A stretch of 64,000 nucleotides of DNA, from the NCBI GenBank assembly GCA_963759125.1, contig CAVWXN010000005.1, positions 620,001 through 684,000 of the forward strand, in the 5' to 3' direction. The notes beneath the pieces were generated by a model. That model had not been told where the DNA came from. It did not search any database and saw only the letters and a program-made list of their open reading frames with translations. A program made the position numbers and the translations under genes. This DNA comes from JABDQA01 sp963759125 (GTDB lineage Bacteria > Desulfobacterota > Desulfobulbia > Desulfobulbales > Desulfocapsaceae). This document shows, piece by piece, positions 63,018-64,000 of this stretch (the first letter of the stretch is position 1; every line of letters begins with the position of its first letter).

Positions 63018-63045
63018 ATTTGTTGAAAAGCATTTGTTGAAAAGC
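63018..63045 (-). promoter_or_regulatory. Tandem 14-bp direct repeat upstream of the desulfidase promoter
   Basis: ATTTGTTGAAAAGC occurs twice without a gap (63018-63031, 63032-63045), roughly 25-55 bp upstream of the -35 box. It could be the binding site of the YheO-like activator. Confidence 0.55.
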
Positions 63046-63093
63046 TTTGGGGTGGACTGGAATTGAAGCTTGATGCTGAAACGTGAATGCGAT

Positions 63094-63861
63094 TCAGGCA
63101 GCTATCGAATCAAAGGCAGATTGGATGTGATCACAAAATATTTCGTCAATTCCTGACAGATAGGCCAATCCCCGGTCGTGGAGATCGATTTCGATTTGCT
63201 GTGCTTTCAGCAGGTTACGCCAGGAAGAATGGTGATTCCCATCGATATCTCTGAAAAAATGCATGCCGGCAACCATCAGGAAGGGCACACAGAAGACTTT
63301 TTTGTAACCCGCGTCACGAATCTTTTGGATTATCAACTCAGGTGGATCGGCAGATTTTTCGATGGTGGCAAAGAAAACGTGGGGTCCGATCTGTTTATGC
63401 AGTTCGGCTTGGAGGGTGGCATAGGAAGTGCGACAGGGATGATCGGTGCCGTGCCCCAGGATCAGCGCTGCCCCATGACCTGAGGTTTCAACAAGATCCT
63501 TCAAGGCGCGGGCAACACGGATGAAATCATCGTTCCCGTGCAGCAGCGGCATCCCGATTGCCGCAGAAACCGGTAGTTTGCCAGCTTCTGAAACAATCCT
63601 TTCAAACTCATGCCCTGGAAGTACATGCAGGGACTGGATGACGATTTTGCCGGGATCCTTCAGCTGAGAGACAATTTCGACAAGAGAAGCCGGCAGTGCG
63701 GCTCCTTGTTGAGCAGAGTTTCTGCGTACCGTCGGAGAGGAGAAGGCCCAGTGAATGTGGCATCCGGGAAAACGAGGGGCAATTCGTTTTTCCAGGTAGC
63801 CATAGGTTTCTTGAGCTCTTGTGGTTGTCCCGAAGGCGGTCAATATGATATGATTGGTCAT
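63094..63861 (-). CDS. cbiK: Sirohydrochlorin cobaltochelatase, anaerobic CbiK type
   Basis: 255 residues, two-lobe chelatase fold. The likely catalytic His lies in LILGHGTDHP near residue 145 and another metal-ligand His in VAGMHFFRDIDG near residue 208, with Glu in FATIEKS near 178. No signal peptide is seen, so the enzyme is cytoplasmic, unlike the periplasmic paralogue known from Desulfovibrio. It inserts cobalt (or iron) into sirohydrochlorin for cobalamin or sirohaem. No other cobalamin gene is inside the window; the 139 bp after it shows no gene. Confidence 0.9.
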   Translation of the reverse strand: MTNHIILTAFGTTTRAQETYGYLEKRIAPRFPGCHIHWAFSSPTVRRNSAQQGAALPASLVEIVSQLKDPGKIVIQSLHVLPGHEFERIVSEAGKLPVSAAIGMPLLHGNDDFIRVARALKDLVETSGHGAALILGHGTDHPCRTSYATLQAELHKQIGPHVFFATIEKSADPPELIIQKIRDAGYKKVFCVPFLMVAGMHFFRDIDGNHHSSWRNLLKAQQIEIDLHDRGLAYLSGIDEIFCDHIQSAFDSIAA

Positions 63862-64000
63862 AACCTTGTGTGTGAGATTAAGAGAGCACCTGTAAAGTCA
63901 CATCTTAGCGGATTACCATGTGCTTGGTGTAAAAAAAATGATTTTTTTTGGGGTGAATCGTCCGCGGACCAGGCTGTCGCCATGTGAGAGCGTGATCATT

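Noticed and set aside
1..64000. CRISPR arrays, tRNA and rRNA genes
   Set aside because: No regularly spaced repeat array, and no cloverleaf or rRNA-like stretch was noticed in the intergenic gaps on either strand.
63862..64000. Cobalamin riboswitch upstream of cbiK
   Set aside because: No B12-box-like conserved sequence was found in the 139 bases available; a longer leader beyond the window cannot be judged.

Overview
The window reads as a chromosome segment of an anaerobic Gram-negative bacterium, most likely a Desulfobacterota member close to the Desulfobulbales. The evidence is a full LPS-export/lipoprotein gene set, a CbiK-type anaerobic cobaltochelatase, a bd-like oxidase subunit carrying C-terminal haem-c sites, a large YeiH-family exporter, an Fe-S-type L-cysteine desulfidase, and a complete complex I operon with fused nuoCD. 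This placement is inference from gene content; no rRNA or tRNA gene is visible.

Layout. (1) 60-9511, all leftward: a surface-glycan locus with a NeuB-family synthase, an SDR, an aldehyde dehydrogenase, a CMP-sugar synthetase, two glycosyltransferase-like proteins, a GbsR/MarR regulator and a methyltransferase. It is more AT-rich than the rest and ends at a decayed IS1595-type transposase. (2) 9803-13706, leftward: lptA-lptB-rpoN and a frameshifted WYL regulator. (3) 14038-25530, rightward: argB (frameshifted)-argD-argG-argH, a fibronectin-type lipoprotein, dapF-dapA-dapB, folK, a YHS-domain protein, a lytic transglycosylase and an AEC transporter. (4) 26034-35343: selO, a SIMPL protein, an FAH hydrolase flanked by two copies of a small inverted-repeat element, the bd-like oxidase pair, two tandem paralogous lipoproteins, a CDF metal transporter and threonine aldolase. 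(5) 35745-49672: nuoA-N plus a CBS-domain gene, closed by a clear terminator. (6) 49742-60518: MBL hydrolase, the YeiH-type exporter operon with two unknown genes, LemA, a large EF-hand membrane protein and long-form purL. (7) 60929-63861, leftward: YheO-like regulator with L-cysteine desulfidase, and cbiK.

Beyond genes, the window is rich in dispersed non-coding repeats. There are four copies of a 90-150 bp imperfect palindrome (after argD, after dapA, before lptA, before the SIMPL gene). A ~280 bp element occurs twice in opposite orientation, with hairpins that change compensatorily between copies. The inverted-repeat element flanks the FAH gene, and a 24-bp palindrome precedes both rpoN and dapB. 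Two genes (argB, WYL regulator) carry clear single-base frameshifts and a third (YheO-like regulator) may have one near its start; sequencing or assembly error must be excluded before calling them dead.

The best candidates for something undescribed are the covarying-hairpin repeat, the YeiH/unknown-gene operon with its operator and intragenic hairpin, the NeuB-SDR-ALDH sugar locus, and the EF-hand/LemA pair.
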